From NCBI RefSeq assembly GCF_032854445.1, contig NC_088298.1, positions 12,885,504 to 12,949,503 of the forward strand: a stretch of DNA of 64,000 bases. Reading direction: 5' to 3'. The notes below the pieces were generated by a model that saw only the letters and a list, made by a program, of their open reading frames with translations, had not been told where the DNA came from and made no database searches. The stretch's first letter is position 1. The number at the start of each line of letters is the position of its first letter. Below, piece by piece: positions 63,613 to 64,000 of this stretch. The position numbers were made by a program, and so were the translations under genes. The stretch comes from Liolophura sinensis (Eukaryota > Mollusca > Polyplacophora > Chitonida > Chitonidae).

Positions 63613-64000
63613 ATGCGTAATTGGGCCAGGCATATCCAGCTGTTGAAAAATTGGCAAATTTCCTTGTTTCCATGGAGTAAGAGCCGTTGCTGGGCACGTG
63701 ATTATAACATAAATGATCATTCATTTTCGCTACAGCCAAAAGTATTGGTCGGAGAGCAACACGGTTTGCACCATTAGATTTCTCGTCACAAAATACGTCG
63801 GATTAGCCTCTTACCAACAGCAATGGAACAGATTTTCCACTTTTGGATTTTTGCCTGGTCTTTTTGCTAATAAAGAATCGCTACATTTACTATGTACCAT
63901 CGCAAGTGGTCATTATTTTATTTAGATTTTAATTATAAGTTATGTGCCCTTCGGTAGCCCAGAAGACGTCAAATATTTGGGCCAAGCCCATTTTACTCAC
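63520..64000. repeat. Right partial monomer and indel cluster at the window end
   Basis: The last landmark is at 63613 and the window ends 388 bases into that unit, so the array continues rightward. Local departures: CACACATTTG (a lost base, 63520), TATAAAAGAAAATAAGG (63535), TTGGCAAATTTCC and CCTTGTTTCC (63650-63670), TCATTTTCGC (63721), and AATAAAGAATCGC (63869) in place of AATTGAAATCGGC. As elsewhere these may be consensus errors. Confidence 0.75.

Larger units (their letters stand above)
1..64000. repeat. 549-bp satellite DNA array, about 116.6 head-to-tail monomers
   Basis: The landmark ATGCG(T/A)... GGGCCAGG recurs about every 549 bp in one orientation with no interruption. Starts: 494, 1043, 1592, 2140, 2689, 3240, 3789, 4333, 4881, 5430, 5979, 6528, 7077, 7626, 8175, 8724, 9273, 9822, 10371, 10920, 11469, 12018, 12567, 13116, 13665, 14214, 14763, 15311, 15860, 16407, 16957, 17506, 18055, 18604, 19153, 19702, 20251, 20800, 21349, 21898, 22448, 22996, 23547, 24096, 24644, 25193, 25742, 26291, 26840, 27388, 27937, 28487, 29036, 29584, 30133, 30682, 31231, 31780, 32329, 32878, 33427, 33976, 34525, 35074, 35623, 36171, 36720, 37269, 37818, 38367, 38917, 39466, 40015, 40564, 41115, 41664, 42212, 42761, 43309, 43858, 44407, 44955, 45505, 46054, 46603, 47152, 47701, 48249, 48798, 49347, 49896, 50444, 50993, 51542, 52090, 52640, 53189, 53741, 54292, 54843, 55385, 55933, 56482, 57029, 57578, 58127, 58677, 59225, 59774, 60323, 60871, 61420, 61968, 62517, 63066, 63613. 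No unique sequence separates units. A centromeric or pericentromeric location is inferred from size and homogeneity; nothing in the sequence proves it. The family is not recognised. Confidence 0.97.

Noticed and set aside
1-64000. rDNA spacer, 5S array or tRNA cluster
   Set aside because: No 5S internal control region, rRNA core or cloverleaf-forming segment is recognisable in the monomer.
1-64000. CRISPR array or bacterial repeat locus
   Set aside because: Units are 549 bp with no short repeat/unique spacer alternation, no cas genes and no prokaryotic coding sequence in 64 kb.
1-64000. Transposon insertions within the array
   Set aside because: Every interval between landmarks is within a few bases of 549, leaving no room for an insertion. 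No LTR, terminal inverted repeat with target duplication or poly(A) tail was seen.

Overview
The whole 64 kb window is one uninterrupted head-to-tail satellite array. The unit is about 549 bp. Phased on the landmark ATGCGTAATTGGGCC, I find 116 successive starts from 494 to 63613, with a mean spacing of 548.9 bp (range about 542-552). With the partial units at the two ends, that is about 116.6 copies. All copies lie in the same orientation. I see no transposon, unique spacer, rRNA, tRNA, CRISPR array or credible protein gene. A tandem array of this size with no genes points to a eukaryotic nuclear genome and to centromeric, pericentromeric or other constitutive heterochromatin assembled from long reads. 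I do not recognise the family and cannot name the organism. GC is about 39% (hand count over 541-1080).

Each monomer carries the same features in order: a proximal half with an 8-bp palindrome (TCCATGGA), an E-box-like CACGTG and a 10-14-bp palindrome around TGATCA; then a distal half with a short TGGGC/GCCCA inverted repeat, an AAGACA/TGTCTT stem-loop, a TATATAAAATAAA box, and, 5-8 bp after it, a compound hairpin (GTACTT/AAGTAC outside TACAG/CTGTA). Short ORFs of 60-97 codons recur once per monomer on both strands. I read them as by-products of a 549-bp (3 x 183) unit, not as genes.

Above the monomer there is a layered, irregular higher-order repeat (HOR) structure. 1-18.6 kb: a degenerate HOR of about 6-12 monomers in repeated iterations. 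18.6-24.6 kb: a GTGCAC-bearing subfamily in dimers and a 1647-bp trimer duplication. 24.6-30.7 kb: 5-mer and 4-mer iterations. 30.7-34.0 kb: a trimer duplication. 34.0-40.0 kb: 5-mer/4-mer iterations. 40.0-43.9 kb: dimers. 43.9-58.7 kb: a head-to-tail duplication of a 13-14-monomer superblock (about 7.1 and 7.7 kb), the right copy internally rearranged. 58.7-64.0 kb: mixed monomers and a dimer duplication, ending in variants otherwise seen near 26-29 kb.

Several monomers are clear chimeras of two neighbouring types, so individual unequal-crossover or conversion events can be read directly. Three or four stretches have clusters of 1-bp indels that may be assembly consensus errors. The points most worth a second look are the conserved TATA-plus-hairpin module, the superblock duplication with its micro-deletion junction, and the chimeric monomers.
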